A stretch of 64,000 nt of DNA from Tubulanus polymorphus (lineage: Eukaryota; Nemertea; Palaeonemertea; Tubulaniformes; Tubulanidae): NCBI RefSeq assembly GCF_964204645.1, contig NC_134033.1, forward strand, positions 4,498,231 through 4,562,230. The letters run 5' to 3'. Under the pieces are notes generated by a model that was not told the origin of the DNA, ran no database searches, and saw nothing but the letters and a program-made list of their open reading frames with translations. This document shows, in pieces, positions 49,305-61,394 of the stretch (positions are counted from its first letter, which is position 1; each line of letters begins with the position of its first letter). Made by a program: the position numbers and the translations under genes.

Positions 49305-49615
49305 TCTTTTGTTTTACCCCACGTTAAGTGGGTATTAATTGTGCATTGGATCCGGCGACTATATTTCACGCGAAAGTTTGATATTATAAGTTAAATTCAT
49401 AATTACCCCGTTTATCGAGCGAACCGCTTCTTTGGTAGTAACCAGACGAACTCTGAATTAAATGAACGAAATTTACGTAATCATGTAAATTAGCAGCAAA
49501 GAAAGGAAAAAGCAAGGCTGGTTGTAGCAGCGTCGAGGTCACGTATTTTGCGAATGCCTTGTTTCTCAATTTTTCAACTGGTTGTAGAGCATGACAAGAA
49601 TAATCACTTCTAATC
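49305..49615 (-). repeat. Interspersed repeat, second copy (see 4945-5275)
   Basis: Inverted relative to the copy at 4945-5275. The minus strand shares AAATTTCGT...CAGAGTTCG and TTAACTTATAATATCAAACTT with it. Confidence 0.6.
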
Positions 49616-50447
49616 CGCCGTAACTTACGTTTCGACAGTTCTTAATGCTAGATGGCACATTGGTTCTATGCTTTTCTATGCTTTCTAGCGTGATTTCTTA
49701 GTGTTAAGATAATTACATATACAGAGACGTGGTACTTGATTCTATTGTAGGACTATATAAACTGTTCAAATGCTTTTTTTCATTTTTTGGTGGCCCCGGC
49801 CTTATCCATCAAATGGAGAAATGAAATGCAGTACAGATATAGTATACTTATTGGATGGACAGCAAAAGGCAAAAAGGAGAGGAAACGCATAAGAACAGGA
49901 AATGGGCGAAATCGGACAACATTCGGATTTGGGTCACCAATGACCCAGCCCTGGGGACCATATCTTGGCTCAAAAATTAAAATTGCTAATGGACCAAGGA
50001 CGTTGTTATCTTTGATAGAACAGTTGTAGTAGAACAACGATCTTTATCTATTTTGGCCCAATATTCTAGAAAAAAGTTCATTTCTATGGAATTTGAGCAT
50101 TGGTTGACCTATATTTGGGGAGGGGCATGATTACACCCCAGAGGTAAACAAATTCCCAAAAACCACATTCTCAATCATTCTGAATAAGAATATATATAGT
50201 TTTCATAGGTTAAAAATGATAAGAAAAGATAAAATTGTTTAAAACACGCCAACCATTTTGAATGAAAATAAGATAACGACGTCTTGAGCGTCTTGAGCTA
50301 ATAAATAATTTGACAGGGAAAGAACGAAGTGAACTTACGATTCATGAATAAACTTCGAAAACTTTTATTTAAAGTTCTTCAAAGAAAAGTCGCGTTCACT
50401 TTTTAATCACAAAATTTGTTATTAGCCTGTTTTTTTTCACAAATCTG
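49616..50447. other. No gene recognised
   Basis: Short open frames on both strands at 49780-50037 overlap each other and show no domain. Nothing else seen. Confidence 0.35.
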
Positions 50448-50560
50448 GCTGCATCCTCCATCGGCAGGGATTCGAACCTGATGGTATCGCTTCACTCAGC
50501 CACGGCACGAACCCCCCTCCCACACTAGACCGGGTGCGCAGGCGAAAACTTGCGGGACCA
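50448..50560 (-). mobile_element. tRNA-derived SINE head or tRNA-like relic
   Basis: On the minus strand, GCCGTGGCTGAGTGAAGCG resembles a Pol III A-box region and GGTTCGAATCCC a B-box, at tRNA-like spacing. The cloverleaf is not convincing, so I call a SINE head, not a tRNA gene. Confidence 0.5.
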
Positions 50561-50689
50561 ATCAGATTGCTCGTTGCATAATCGCTGAGGCAAATTCCAC
50601 GGAAGAACCATAAATGGGAAAACCCGGGCTAAAATGAAACGGAATTTCTGATTTGCTAATAATGACATCATATAAGCTGCGCGTGAAGC

Positions 50690-51050
50690 TTCGCGTGAAG
50701 CTGCGTAAAGCTGCGCACTCGTTCTAGCGTGGTTTCGTAGGGTGGCAATCTCGGTGCCTTCAGGTTCGAATCCCTTTCGGGGGAAGATGGTCTGGTTGCA
50801 GATAAGTAGATTTGGGAAAACGAATTTCCGACGATTTTCATCGAATATAACAAGGTCTCGCTGAGAACGTGTCGTAAATATTTCAATATCCTACTAGATT
50901 TCTCCGAACAATCATCGATTTTCGTCAGTGTCAAACATTCAGTAATAAAGCCTTAATAAAAATTACGTATAGTTTGTGTAAAGTTTAAAGCTCTGAGTCA
51001 TTATGAGATTTAGCGCTATAGAAAAATAAATGTTATTGTTTCTCTTATTA
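50690..51050 (+). mobile_element. tRNA-derived SINE
   Basis: A B-box (CAGGTTCGAATCCC, from 50761) is followed about 230 bases later by AGCGCTATAGAAAAATAAAT and a TTATTATTATC tail. This tRNA-head plus short 3' tail structure is common in invertebrate SINEs. The minus-strand frame 50668-50934 across it is not a gene. Confidence 0.5.
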
Positions 51051-51329
51051 TTATCAAAACTAAACCACATTCATGTCACTGGTCCGAACAGTCATGGTTC
51101 ATGGATTGGGGATTTTTTATGGAATCCATTGTTGATTTCTCATAATCAATGGATAACAAGATGATTCTATCAATTACTCTCCGTTAAGGGAATGGGTAAA
51201 ATCTATGTATAGACATACATGTGTAGCGTATGTAAATTCATGAACCGTCGATTTTCGGGAACAGTGTGTGAAAAACTTTCTCAGCTTCTCTCCGGCTCAA
51301 ACGGGTAGGTACGAGCACGATCACGATTG

Positions 51330-51475
51330 ATAAAACACTATATCCGTGTTGACGCGATGTAGAGAGAATCCCACAATGATAAGGAAAAAGTCCGAAAATG
51401 TAACTTCGAGATATAAGCTTATTCAGCGTCTCGACTATATCCTAATATTCATCTTCAGGAATAACGAGATACAGC
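51330..51475 (-). mobile_element. Single arm of the fold-back family (see 34933-35203)
   Basis: On the minus strand: ATTCCTGAAGATGA ... ATATAGTCGAGACG ... GTCGGAC-type region ... TCATTGTGGGATTCTCTC ... ACACGGATATAGTGTT, the same order as one arm of the element at 34933-35203. Confidence 0.6.
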
Positions 51476-51663
51476 TAAAATTATGAGATATGTATACAAT
51501 CCAGAGACAAAGAGACTAATTCAATTAATCACAGATGATACAAACTAAAGAGAATTAACGTAGAAACAGTTACACGCTTAAATATATTAAAGGGAAGCAA
51601 ACCAAAGGATAATTATAAGCAACAATAGTGAATATAAATATAAATTGTAACTTAAAGTCAGTA

Positions 51664-52045
51664 GGATTCCTGCTGATTTTTATTTTGACATATTTTCCAC
51701 TGAGTTTCGTCACATAAAAATCATCTTCTATTAGATTTGAATACTAACAACTTTGAAACGAAATGTTAAACTCTGATAATAAGATAACAGTCTCTTTCTG
51801 CGCGTAGTTTCTATGGGTGTACTGTGCTTCCTATTTTAAACTTGAAGTTACTTAAAGATAACACCGGTGGAAATAGCAATCATCAATCATGGCGCGCATA
51901 CTGGCGCGAAACTGAAAGTTTGTGACGTCATTTCATAAATAAATAAAGAAGGAAAGCTCCGAGAATATCCAAATCACAGGTTACTGTGAATAACTGGGGT
52001 TCGACCATTCACAAGTTAAAAATGTACTTCCTTGTTTGTGAAGTA
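51664..52045 (+). repeat. Dispersed repeat, second copy (see 48688-49100)
   Basis: Shares CCTGCTGATT, CACCGGTGGAAATAGCAATC and TGAATAACTGGGGTTCGACC in the same order and orientation with 48715-49100. Visibly diverged. Confidence 0.65.
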
Positions 52046-52377
52046 AGTTTATTCATACTGTTATTAAAAGCAGTTCCTTTTAAACATTCTATAATAGTAT
52101 AATTATGTTCGTGGATATCAATACTTCGAAAAATCAACAGCGGTTTATTTATTTATTGTACCGGTACGCATTTTCTTAATTGAATTGAATTGGTCCGGTC
52201 CACAGGAATTGGCTATTTCAGATGACTCAAAACCAGGTTCCTATTTTTCGTTTCGTCTGTATTGTTCGGATTTTATACCATCAACAAATGAACTTGAACT
52301 TTAATTTGTATTGATCCATATAATATACAAATGGAGGAACTCATTGGATTCAAGTCCCACCTACCTCAGTGTACTCT

Positions 52378-52517
52378 GGGGCCGGTTGCATAGTCATGGC
52401 TTATACTTAAGACCAGTCTAAGACCAACTTAGTTCTATAGCCAATCTAACAAGTTAAGACCAGTCTTAAGATTTAAGACCACTTTTGGACTTAAGTCACG
52501 ACTGTGCAACTGTCCCC
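52378..52517. mobile_element. Palindromic MITE just upstream of the orphan tail exon
   Basis: The left end GGGGCCGGTTGCATAGTC is inverted at the right end GACTGTGCAACTGTCCCC, with CTTAAG-type inverted words between. It ends about 55 bases before the presumed splice acceptor of the next exon. Confidence 0.65.
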
Positions 52518-52572
52518 TGGATTGATTTTTTAGGTCCGATTTTTAAAGGGCTTTCCCTGGAGGGAAGGGAGG

Positions 52573-53199
52573 CGACTTACAAATCCCAAAATTAAAAAAC
52601 AAGCTACGTACACGAATACCGAAGGTGGACAGGGCAAAGATACAACTCCTTATATGGATATGGAAGCAGGAAAGGGCAAAGATACAACTCCTTATATGGA
52701 TATGGGATCCGGGATCGAGGCAGATACCTACTTGAGTACTGAAGGCGTGATTGGCAAACATACAACTCCCAGCGCCGGAGGAGATACAGACACAGATCAA
52801 TACATGAATCCTGAAGCCTTGAAGACAAAGTATCTTCAGTTAACGGGGGATACTGATGAACCTGTAGCAGATGATGTTTATTCTTACGCTTCTGTTGAAT
52901 ATAAAGCTCCTTATATGGATATGGGACCCGGTATAGACAAGGATATATACACGAATACCGAAGGTGGACATGGCAAAGATACAACTCCTTATATGGATAT
53001 GGGACCCGGGATCGAGGCAGATACCTACATGAGTACTGAAGGCACGATTGGCATACACACAACTCCCAGCGCCGGGGAAGATACAGACACAGATCAATAC
53101 ATGAATCCTGAAGCTTTGAAGACCACGTATCTTCAGTTAACGGAGGACACCGATGAACCTATGGCAGATGATGTTTATTCTTACGCTACTGTTGAATAA
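52573..53199 (+). CDS. Orphan cytoplasmic-tail exon with repeated YMDM and YLQL motifs (paralogue of the Ig receptor tail)
   Basis: The frame is open from 52534 to the stop at 53197-53199. Judged by phase and by RRL at the start of the paralogous exon at 6106, the acceptor is probably GGGAG at 52571 (52562 is an alternative). It encodes about 208 residues: two ~100-residue repeats, each with TPYMDM, DTYLSTE/DTYMSTE, DQYMNPEALK, KYLQL/TYLQL and DDVYSYASVE. The first repeat has an extra YMDM unit from a 48-bp duplication. Four YMDM copies (PI3K-type YxxM), YMN and YTN (Grb2-type YxN) and TxYxxL motifs are present. The 3' flank is also shared with the first gene. No Ig or membrane exon was found in the preceding 4 kb, so this is either an isolated duplicate or part of a gene with distant or lost exons. 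Confidence 0.6.
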   Translation, partial: RLTNPKIKKQATYTNTEGGQGKDTTPYMDMEAGKGKDTTPYMDMGSGIEADTYLSTEGVIGKHTTPSAGGDTDTDQYMNPEALKTKYLQLTGDTDEPVADDVYSYASVEYKAPYMDMGPGIDKDIYTNTEGGHGKDTTPYMDMGPGIEADTYMSTEGTIGIHTTPSAGEDTDTDQYMNPEALKTTYLQLTEDTDEPMADDVYSYATVE

Positions 53200-54172
53200 A
53201 CGTGTGATTACATTCCGTTAGAGGGTGCCACTGGACAAACAACAACCGATAATACGTATACAAAACGTAATAACGTGTTAACATCATTATTGTAATGGTT
53301 TCGGCATTTGTGAAATGAAGAACATTTAATTTACTGCAACAATAATTCATTTCATCATAATCCACCGTTTCGTTAGTGTAGAGATGCAGCAGACGGATGT
53401 AGGTCACTACAACCCCGCGCCACTGACGCAGTGCGCTGTCTTCATTTACATTCCATCTTTGTGTAGAGACATCACAACAAAATCGGTAATTTTTAGCAAA
53501 TGTATACTTTGGTCGAAATGTATTCAAACTGTAAATAGAAATTCCAAAAATTAACCTTTAAAATCGTTAACTTTAATGAGTAAGCATGAATTCAAAATGA
53601 AAGTCATTTGTAGCTAAACTAGATTTTTTAGTAAGTTTTAAGATTATGGAGATTTCAGAATTCGCCGACGACTACGAAAAAATTCCACTAGTTCATCGCC
53701 GTTGAACTCACCGTTAAACTTAGTATCCATCAATGAATTAGGAATGATATCTTGAATATTAGTTTAATCAGTATACCCCGAGGCACGTTTTATGTATAAG
53801 GATCACGTCTATATACATCGTTGCTGCTGCTGTTGCTGCTGCCTCTGCTGTTGCTGCTGCTGGCTGCTGCTGCTGCTGTTGTTGTTGTTGTTGTTGTTGT
53901 TATTATCATTATAACATGAACAGCTGCATCTTTCCTCTATTTCGTCAAGAAAATCACATCACAGAAGACATTGTTCCGTTCAAATTTCCGGGTAGTTGCG
54001 GTAGTTACCGGGTATTTAGGTAACACAAAACGTCTAACAGAAAAACGATTTTCACGAAACAAGCACTGCGTGATTTGTGTAAACATTAGAATAGAATCAC
54101 CGGATATTATTTTTTTTTAATACCACAGGTTAAAGGTTTAGAAGCCGAACTTTCACCTCCTTCGATTACTGT
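53200..54172. other. 3' flank paralogous to 6548-6960, then a CTG/TTG microsatellite
   Basis: 53200-53640 matches the 3' UTR region of the Ig receptor gene (TGCCACTGGACAAACA, GCAGCAGACGGATG, AATCGTTA). An imperfect TGC/TTG trinucleotide run occupies 53819-53903. No gene seen. Confidence 0.6.
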
Positions 54173-54300
54173 TTAAATACGGTTTATAATATAGGAACTC
54201 ACAAGAGCTGTGAGTGTGTTTCCAAAACCATACACAGATTTAAGTCGATGTAGAAGAATGTCGTCGAGAACAGTCGTAGTCACCAACGTTAATCCGTGTC
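54173..54300 (-). mobile_element. LINE reverse transcriptase fragment
   Basis: The minus-strand frame reads DDILLHRLKSVYGFGNTLTA and then LVSSYI. This corresponds to the region after the FDTVDH motif of jockey/CR1-like RTs. Too short for classification. Confidence 0.5.
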
Positions 54301-54383
54301 GAAAACCGATCAACCGAATCGTATTTTCAGTGCTTTCTATAAATATCTCGTAATGTATACTATTTTGGGGAATTAAAGTCAAA

Positions 54384-56552
54384 TCTATCGTACTCTACGT
54401 TGTCTGTTCTGTGGTGGTCGGTCGTCACCGTCGCCGCACAATTTGGAGTCGTTCCTATAGACAAATGTTATGATCAATCGTATCGTTAAGCGCACTGAAA
54501 GGGTTCATATATTACTTTGAAGATGATCAAGTAAAAAAGAGAGAAAGAGGGCTTATGGTGGTCAAGCAAAAAACATTTTGAGGTTTATTGCGAGTCAGTA
54601 ACTCATAAACTAGTTTCCTTAGTTAAAAGCGATTTTTCGGAGATTAATTCCGATTTTGTAACCCGGAATAGACAAAATCACATTTATTTGAGAAAACTAG
54701 TTTATTTGTTATTCCCAGTTACTTACTCTGAATTAAACCTCTAAAATTGCATTTAGAAACAAGACAAGAGTAGAAAAGTCAATGAAGATGATCAGGAGGT
54801 TGAGAATATAAGTGATTTAGGAACAGTTGTAAAAGTTAAAGGTTATCGCAGAGGATGGGAATTTGATTAGCTGAATTGCAAGGGTGTTGTTTATCCACAT
54901 AACTGAGGATGAACGTAATTACATCTCACACAATTTCACAACGACAAATTATGACAATTGAAAGTTATCACATGAGGTGTGACCTATTGCACTGTGATAT
55001 ACACCTATGTGTTAGATAATTGATGAAATAATAATGCATGAATTTGAAAGGTTCAATTAAAACCAAGACCCTTTGGAACGCCCTGATCTCCGTGAAAAAA
55101 TGCACAGATTCCCAGATCATTCTTTTCTCCAATTAGTATTTAGAAACGCCTTTGATACAAAATCCTTTACTCCTTCAGTAGAATAAACGCACTCAAACGC
55201 GCTGAACGAATAATAAGAACCCACTATCTACACGTTACAATTTTTTTTTTTTAATCGAGAATTTATCTAATCAAAAATTAAAAGAACACGACCTAGAATT
55301 CACCCTAGAGATCATCATGATCTCAAAGGCGAGATCAAAATGTGGCGTACTTTTGATTATTTTTCTAGAGGATTTTGTATTTAAAAGGACAGTGTACTTT
55401 TGCCTGTGAACGCAAACCGCATTGCAAGTATATATAATATTATCTCTAGAGCAATGGAGCATGAGCAATAAAATAACGAATTAACAACGGTTAGTTTAAA
55501 AAAATGGAAAAGCGAACAGAGTGAGTGCAGTGTATGTACCTGTCATTGACACTATCCCGGGAGAAGAAGAGTACCTTCAGTGTGGATGATTGGATTGAAT
55601 GGTAGGTCTATGTGACTTATTTGTTTTACAATACAGTTAACCCCCAATATACCACCCTCAAATATCCTGTATTTCAAGTAATCATCTAATACATATTCCT
55701 ATGCCTCACGTTGCACATCCAGGAAAAGTCGAATCTTTCTTTTTTATCTAACCGTGAAACCTTACAAATTTGTGAATGACCGTCGAATGTCTAATTTATG
55801 AAATATATTAAAATGCAGAATACCTGGACATGGGCTGCCGGGATATTTTGTGCCCACATGAAGTGGGGGCAGTCAAAGTTGTTTGGGTAATCGGAGATCC
55901 ACTAGATGACACTATTCAGAACTCGGGCTTATACAGAGCAAGTCGTCCAAAACACTTGTTCAATGCATCGAAATAAAATGCTGCCTTGCAAACAATGCTA
56001 CCAGACCATAGGTCACTGACGTACTGGTCGGAGTGGTGACTAGGCAATTACTCTGTTTTATCGTTATTTTAATACAAAGAAACATTTCTGTGGATATGCT
56101 TATAAAAGCGGCACTTTCGGTGGAGAGAGGCGTGGCTACGGAAGAGGCGTGACACTACTATCAATCAGATTGATGTGTGACACGCAGCTGGCGTATCTCC
56201 CATCGTAAATAAAATCACCAGAAGATTCTTACCGCCGCAATTTGGTCCATGACAAACACTTTTACTGACGATATCGGATTATTTATAACGGATCGAGAAC
56301 CAAAAACTTGCATTTTCGAAAGCTGACTATTTCTATAAGAACGGGAATTTACATTGTGTGCTCTTTGCAGCGCCGTCATCGTAGAGTTTCTAATTGATTT
56401 CAAAACGGTGTATAAAAACTTTTTACCCAAGATCCGTCGTGAAGGAGCCGTGTGTGGATCGTGAATCACGCGAACAAGAAGAAAATACCAATCAATTAGT
56501 TGAACTTTGATGAGATATATTCACGAGTTAAAACAAATACGTCGATAAAGAA
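54384..56552. other. No gene recognised
   Basis: Only short frames without recognisable features (55271-55468 and 56215-56469, minus). The final few hundred bases should hold the promoter and leader of the GPCR at 56553, but no distinctive element is visible. Confidence 0.35.
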
Positions 56553-57647
56553 ATGAACTCGACTTCAAATTACGCGAATGAAACTTATCCCCAAGAACGA
56601 CACCTCTATGGCGCGTCCTGCTACTTCTATTTTGTCTATCCAGTGGATTTGGTGAACACTATGAACCGGTCGATAAAGTGGGTACACATTGTTTGCACCT
56701 CGTTCTTTATTGTCTTCGGTCTGATGACGAATATCGTATCATTAATCGTTATGATGATGCCGAAAATGCGCAAGAGCTCGTTCGCGGTCTACCTGGCAGC
56801 TCTAGCCATAAGCGACGGCGGTAATTTGATACTGCACAGTATTTTCTGGATTAATTACATCAGCGCCCTTTCGGGTAGACCGTTGGTCATCGTGGTCTTT
56901 GGAGGGTTCGCAAAGAGCTTTATGAAATACATAAGTATGTATTTTGCCGCTTTGAGCAGTTGGTTAGTAACATTGATAAGTATTGAACGTTTTATCGTTG
57001 TCTGTTTTCCGATGTCAGCGTCGCGTTTGTGTCGCCGTAGATCGGCCCGTGGCGCCACCTGTTGCACGGTTCTTAGCGTCCTTTGCGTAGTGTTAATCGA
57101 CGGTTCCCTGCGTCCATGGATGAACTACGACACCAGTTGTAGGATACCCAATCGACGCCACGACTCACGCGCTTTAGGGACTCTAATGATGGGCTACCTG
57201 CCTTTTATCATTATAACGTTTTGTTGCGTGAGTATAGTTGCAGTTTTGAGACTCCGCAGTGCTAGAATGCCGATCGCCGCCGTCAAATTAACCAATAACA
57301 GAGTTACTCGTCTTATGCTTCTCGTAATGCTGGTTTTTCTCGTTCTGTTATTTCCTACTATAGTTTCTCTCACTCTAGTTACCGTGCTCCCACACTTACG
57401 AGAAGTTCTGCAATTGGTATCGAGTTCAATATCCGTCATTCTTTCAGAAATAAGCTATTCAGTCAATTTCCTCATTTACGCATTGGCCAGTCGAAAGGTG
57501 AGGGAAGCGTTTGCTGAAAAGTTTCTTATTTGGTCGACAGATGGCACTCGTAGCAACATCCGATTAAGGGATCGAATGAATAACAAAATTAAGTCCAAAG
57601 AGACAACGGACTCTCCTACACCCGCTATTAATGCTAGTGAACCTTAA
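56553..57647 (+). CDS. Rhodopsin-like GPCR, peptide-receptor type (364 aa)
   Basis: Single uninterrupted frame starting MNSTSNYANET (two N-glycosylation sites). Seven segments: TM1 with GLMTNIVSLIV, TM2 with LAALAISDGG (the conserved Asp), TM3 ending in SIERFIVVCFP (ERF for DRY), TM4 VLSVLCVVLI, TM5 MMGYLPFIIITF, TM6 MLLVMLVFLVLLFPTIV, TM7 EISYSVNFLIYALASRKVREAF. The NFLIY motif replaces NPxxY, as in many lophotrochozoan FMRFamide-receptor-like proteins. A Cys before TM3 is not obvious, while extracellular loop 2 has YDTSC. The ligand is unknown. The tail is basic then Ser/Thr-rich. GC-richer than the flanks, as expected for coding sequence. Confidence 0.82.
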   Translation: MNSTSNYANETYPQERHLYGASCYFYFVYPVDLVNTMNRSIKWVHIVCTSFFIVFGLMTNIVSLIVMMMPKMRKSSFAVYLAALAISDGGNLILHSIFWINYISALSGRPLVIVVFGGFAKSFMKYISMYFAALSSWLVTLISIERFIVVCFPMSASRLCRRRSARGATCCTVLSVLCVVLIDGSLRPWMNYDTSCRIPNRRHDSRALGTLMMGYLPFIIITFCCVSIVAVLRLRSARMPIAAVKLTNNRVTRLMLLVMLVFLVLLFPTIVSLTLVTVLPHLREVLQLVSSSISVILSEISYSVNFLIYALASRKVREAFAEKFLIWSTDGTRSNIRLRDRMNNKIKSKETTDSPTPAINASEP

Positions 57648-59109
57648 AGGCCATCGATATTGTGTTTGACGTGGAAGCAGATGAATGTACAACGTTTTAG
57701 CACGTCTCAATGAATATACACGAAATGTATATTTACTCGATGTAAAAGAAAATCAGAATCGTTGGAAATATGAATAAATGTTTGCAACGTTAATGTCACG
57801 AAATGATCTCTTATTGTCATATTCTTATTGTCATATTTTAACATTTGGCATTCAGAAGTTTTCGTCTGAAATAGGCAGAAATACAGGTATCCATCTCCAG
57901 CACCCCTGGAAATATTCACCATTGTAACGTCAGGTCATATCGACCAGGTTTTGAAAATGTGTTGATTTAAGATCTAATCTGGTACGTAATTGATTTTAGT
58001 TATGTATTACTCGTTACCGTAAAACGGGGTGAATAGGAACAGGCAGTGGGAAAAGTTTTTTCTCTCCTCATATAAACTTTAACGTTTGACAAATTAATTC
58101 TAAATTCTTTTCAAACTTTAGCCACAACGCTAGCTAAGAAAAAACAAAGTAAATTATGGAAGTCAATAGGAACAGGCACATCTCTATGAAAAAAATATAT
58201 GTTCCTTTTCAAATTTTGATAAGTTGAATTTACTACCTTGTACCACTTGGTCATATGGACATGATATTTTCTGTAATCCAATCAATATTGGGTTCTACGT
58301 TAGGTACACGTATAACATGTAAATGACTGCACCAGTGAATGTAATGTTTTAAAGTTAATGTTGATTGCTGATCATGAAACAATTAAACCGGTAGTGCCAG
58401 CAGGTACACAACGAATTTTCGACGTCGATCCTGCGTTGAAGACTGTGATGTCGAAATACTAACGTGGATTTACGTCGATGGTTTTTTTGTTGTAAGCTGG
58501 CGTCGCTTTACTAGTTAATTTCAATGTTTTATCGACGTGGGTTAAAAACAAAGTTCTTTTCGACTAAAATTATTCGATCGGCGTAATAACGTCGCGGACA
58601 TCATACCGAAACAAAAACATGGAAAATGGTCACGATCATACATAAAGAGAGATTAATCATAAATATAGGTTCTAGATTTGGTTGCCCTCACAACGCGTTG
58701 TTGGGGCATGCTGTATTCACTTCGTCGTCCGTCCATCTGTCCGCAGTGTTTTCCGTGCCCTAGCACCTAAACCCTTTGACAGACTTTCTTTAAATTCAAA
58801 GAGTTGTGTTGTCCTTGGTCAGTATCTGATTAGATTTTGGGTCCTGTAGGTCCAAGGTCAAGGTCGCAGAAATCCATTTTGTGAAATTCATTTCCGGGCT
58901 CTAACTCACAGATAGTTTAAAATAACTAAATGAAATTCCATACGGATAGGTTATTCTATTCTTAGTGGGTAAGGCCACTGCAAAAGAAAACCCTGTTTCT
59001 CGGGCACGAACGACCCGACTCGATATTTCGCCATTTCAAATAATCATTTCCAGAAAAAAATATAATTGCCTATGAACGTCGCCACCGGGTATACCCAACC
59101 AAGGACCGG
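57648..59109. other. Intergenic; dispersed repeat near 58680-59000
   Basis: No gene. The stretch 58690-58960 (GTCCGTCCATCTGTCCGCAG ... GGTCCAAGGTCAAGGTC) has the look of a repeat class widespread in marine invertebrates. The class is uncertain. Confidence 0.4.
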
Positions 59110-59450
59110 TTAGTCTAACTTGTTGTTTACAGCAACTGGGCCAGATTCAGACCGTATAACATTAGATTTATCTACTAACTGGTAGTAAAAATCTGAACCG
59201 ACTAATAACGCTTCATTGAAAGAATTTGAACCACTGTTCACGCTATGTGCTAATGTTATACCCTTGAACTCAGGAATTCTAGAATAGGATGTAACTTGAA
59301 CTGACATAGGTTTAGTAATAACAGGGACAACTAACGCATCAAGCTCAAAACGTTCCTCTTCGACAAAAATAACATTCAAAGTAATAATTATCAACTTCTT
59401 TGAATCCTGATGATCAAGCACCAAAACCAGAAAAATTCTCGTCTCTCGTC
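59110..59450 (-). mobile_element. BEL/Pao-type retrotransposon protease-region fragment
   Basis: The minus-strand frame reads ELDALVVPVI, ITLAHS, LLVGSDFYYQLVDK and SGPVAVNNKL. This fits the segment in BEL/Pao polyproteins following the DUF1758 aspartyl-protease region (LIGxDxY ... GPxAVxSKLGW). The frame breaks where the LGW is expected (a short insertion, then LGWVYP). No RT is attached. Confidence 0.55.
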
Positions 59451-61394
59451 TTGAAATTGATCAACTTATAATGATTGGGTTATGAATGACCTCTGAGATC
59501 CGTCATCAAATAACATTCCTGTATTTTCTATAATTATCTGACAGGAGGCAGTTGTCACAGCAGCAACAGCAGTTTTTAATAAAACCGAACCGCACGACTG
59601 CCATTGAATAGTAGTACAGTAAACTCTGCCTAAGTCGGATCTGGCCGAGTCGTATATAACCGCTCAACTCGGTGCAATATAAGAAAAAAATTCAGTTTCC
59701 TATATGAAATAATGCTTTCGTATTCTCGTAGCAATGTCTCAATCGTTATCGTTACTTACTGCGGCTAAGTCGTATATTCTGAACGACCATTGGTCTAACC
59801 AGTATTATTTAACCCCTAGTAAATTCAATGACAATTTGTGACCGGACCAATAATGCTCGTAGGGCCGGCGCTGACCGTTCGAAACAGTAAATGAATTCTG
59901 CGGGTGGGTTCGAATCCCGGATAAATGACACTGACAGCAGAACGATTGCTGGCATGCGAGGTGGCACCCGACATGTGAATGCTGACCAGGGGATTTCCCG
60001 GCTACAGAATTAGATAGGGTTAATCGATCGCGCATCAGACAGATGATACAAGCCACGAGCAACCAAAAACTGATGTTACTTATTTAAATAGTACACATTC
60101 GATTATTTATTTACGTTTATTTCTGCATATAACAGTTTTTACAGTGAGTAAACCTTATATTAGCAACCATATTCCTTAATGAATGAGTTCCAAAATATTA
60201 AAAAAATGGTCCTTCAGAGTCGGATTCGAACCATGTCGGACGAAACTTAGGCGAAGACTTAGTACTGGTTATAGCCTGATCTGAAAAATCGACGCTTAAA
60301 GATGCATGATTCTGGTTTCTTTAATTCCGACCCAACTGTTGACTGTGTGTAACTTAGACTCATTCGAATCGATTTTAACATGTAAGCCAACCGGGTTTTT
60401 GGACGGGTTTGCTCCACGTAAACTATTATGTTGTGAAACTGAACATGATTTATATTTTATTTTGGAAACAACATCTTATACAAATATATACAAACATAAT
60501 ACACGTAAATATAATACACGTGTAAATGTGACAATATAAGGTTATATTTGGGTTCATTAATTAATTGTTCTTCTACGAATAAGATTCAATAAAACGTTTC
60601 GATATTCCGAAAAATTTGATAATGTTATTTAAGGACAAAACGATTCGCGTGAGCAATGAAATCATCAAAATCATCATCTCAAATAATCTCAACTAATTTT
60701 TCAAAAACTACAAATACTCCGATTTTGAGAGTATTTTAATATTGTTCTGTGAGCTCTCTAGAAAGTAGAAACTAGTTTGGATAAACATTCTGTCTCATGA
60801 ACATATGTTGAACCAAAATAATCCAGGAGTAATTCAAGAATTCGTCAGTAGGCCGATCTCGAAGAGTTCGTTAACCTAAAGAATCGAGAATTCCAAACAC
60901 TTACAACTATATCAACATGATACATATCGTTATGAAACCACCACTGCTGCTACACTAACAGATGGTTTTTTTTTGTAGAACTAGGTTTATAAAATCAAAG
61001 GCTTTTTTACCGTTGAAGATATCAATGTAATAAATAATTTCACGTTTATACATTTCGTCTCTAAAAAGCTTGAATTCATCCATTGTGTAAAACTAAACTT
61101 GAGTCGTCTACACGTGTTACAGTTGTTCGATGACTTTTACGCGCGTTGCGATGAAGAAACTACTCGGTACCACCGAATCAATAACGAATAGCGAATAACG
61201 TATGACGATTAACCAATAGCGGATAACGTTTAGCGATTGACGAACAACGTGGCGGTCCAGAAATTCCGAACGGTTGAGGTTTTCAAAAGAGAGAGATCGT
61301 GAAAATATATACATACAAGCATTCATAGAATGTGCATATTACGTGACGCATTGGTAGGTGTTCCATTTCATAGATTACAGGTTTCTCTCTCACG
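59451..61394. other. Intergenic; tRNA-like B-boxes
   Basis: B-box-like sequences GGGTTCGAATCCC at 59907-59919 (+) and the complement of GGTTCGAATCC at 60222-60232 (-) suggest SINE heads, without convincing cloverleaves. Open frames 59805-60062 and 60306-60539 look incidental. TAGATTACAG at 61371-61380 may be a splice acceptor in the leader of the next gene. Confidence 0.4.

Noticed and set aside
53819-53903. CTG/TTG run read as a polyglutamine- or polyleucine-coding exon
   Set aside because: No open frame with coding character on either side. It is a simple trinucleotide microsatellite.
60209-60290. Possible tRNA gene on the minus strand
   Set aside because: A B-box is present, but I could not form a proper acceptor stem, D-arm and anticodon arm. 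Treated as a SINE-like relic.
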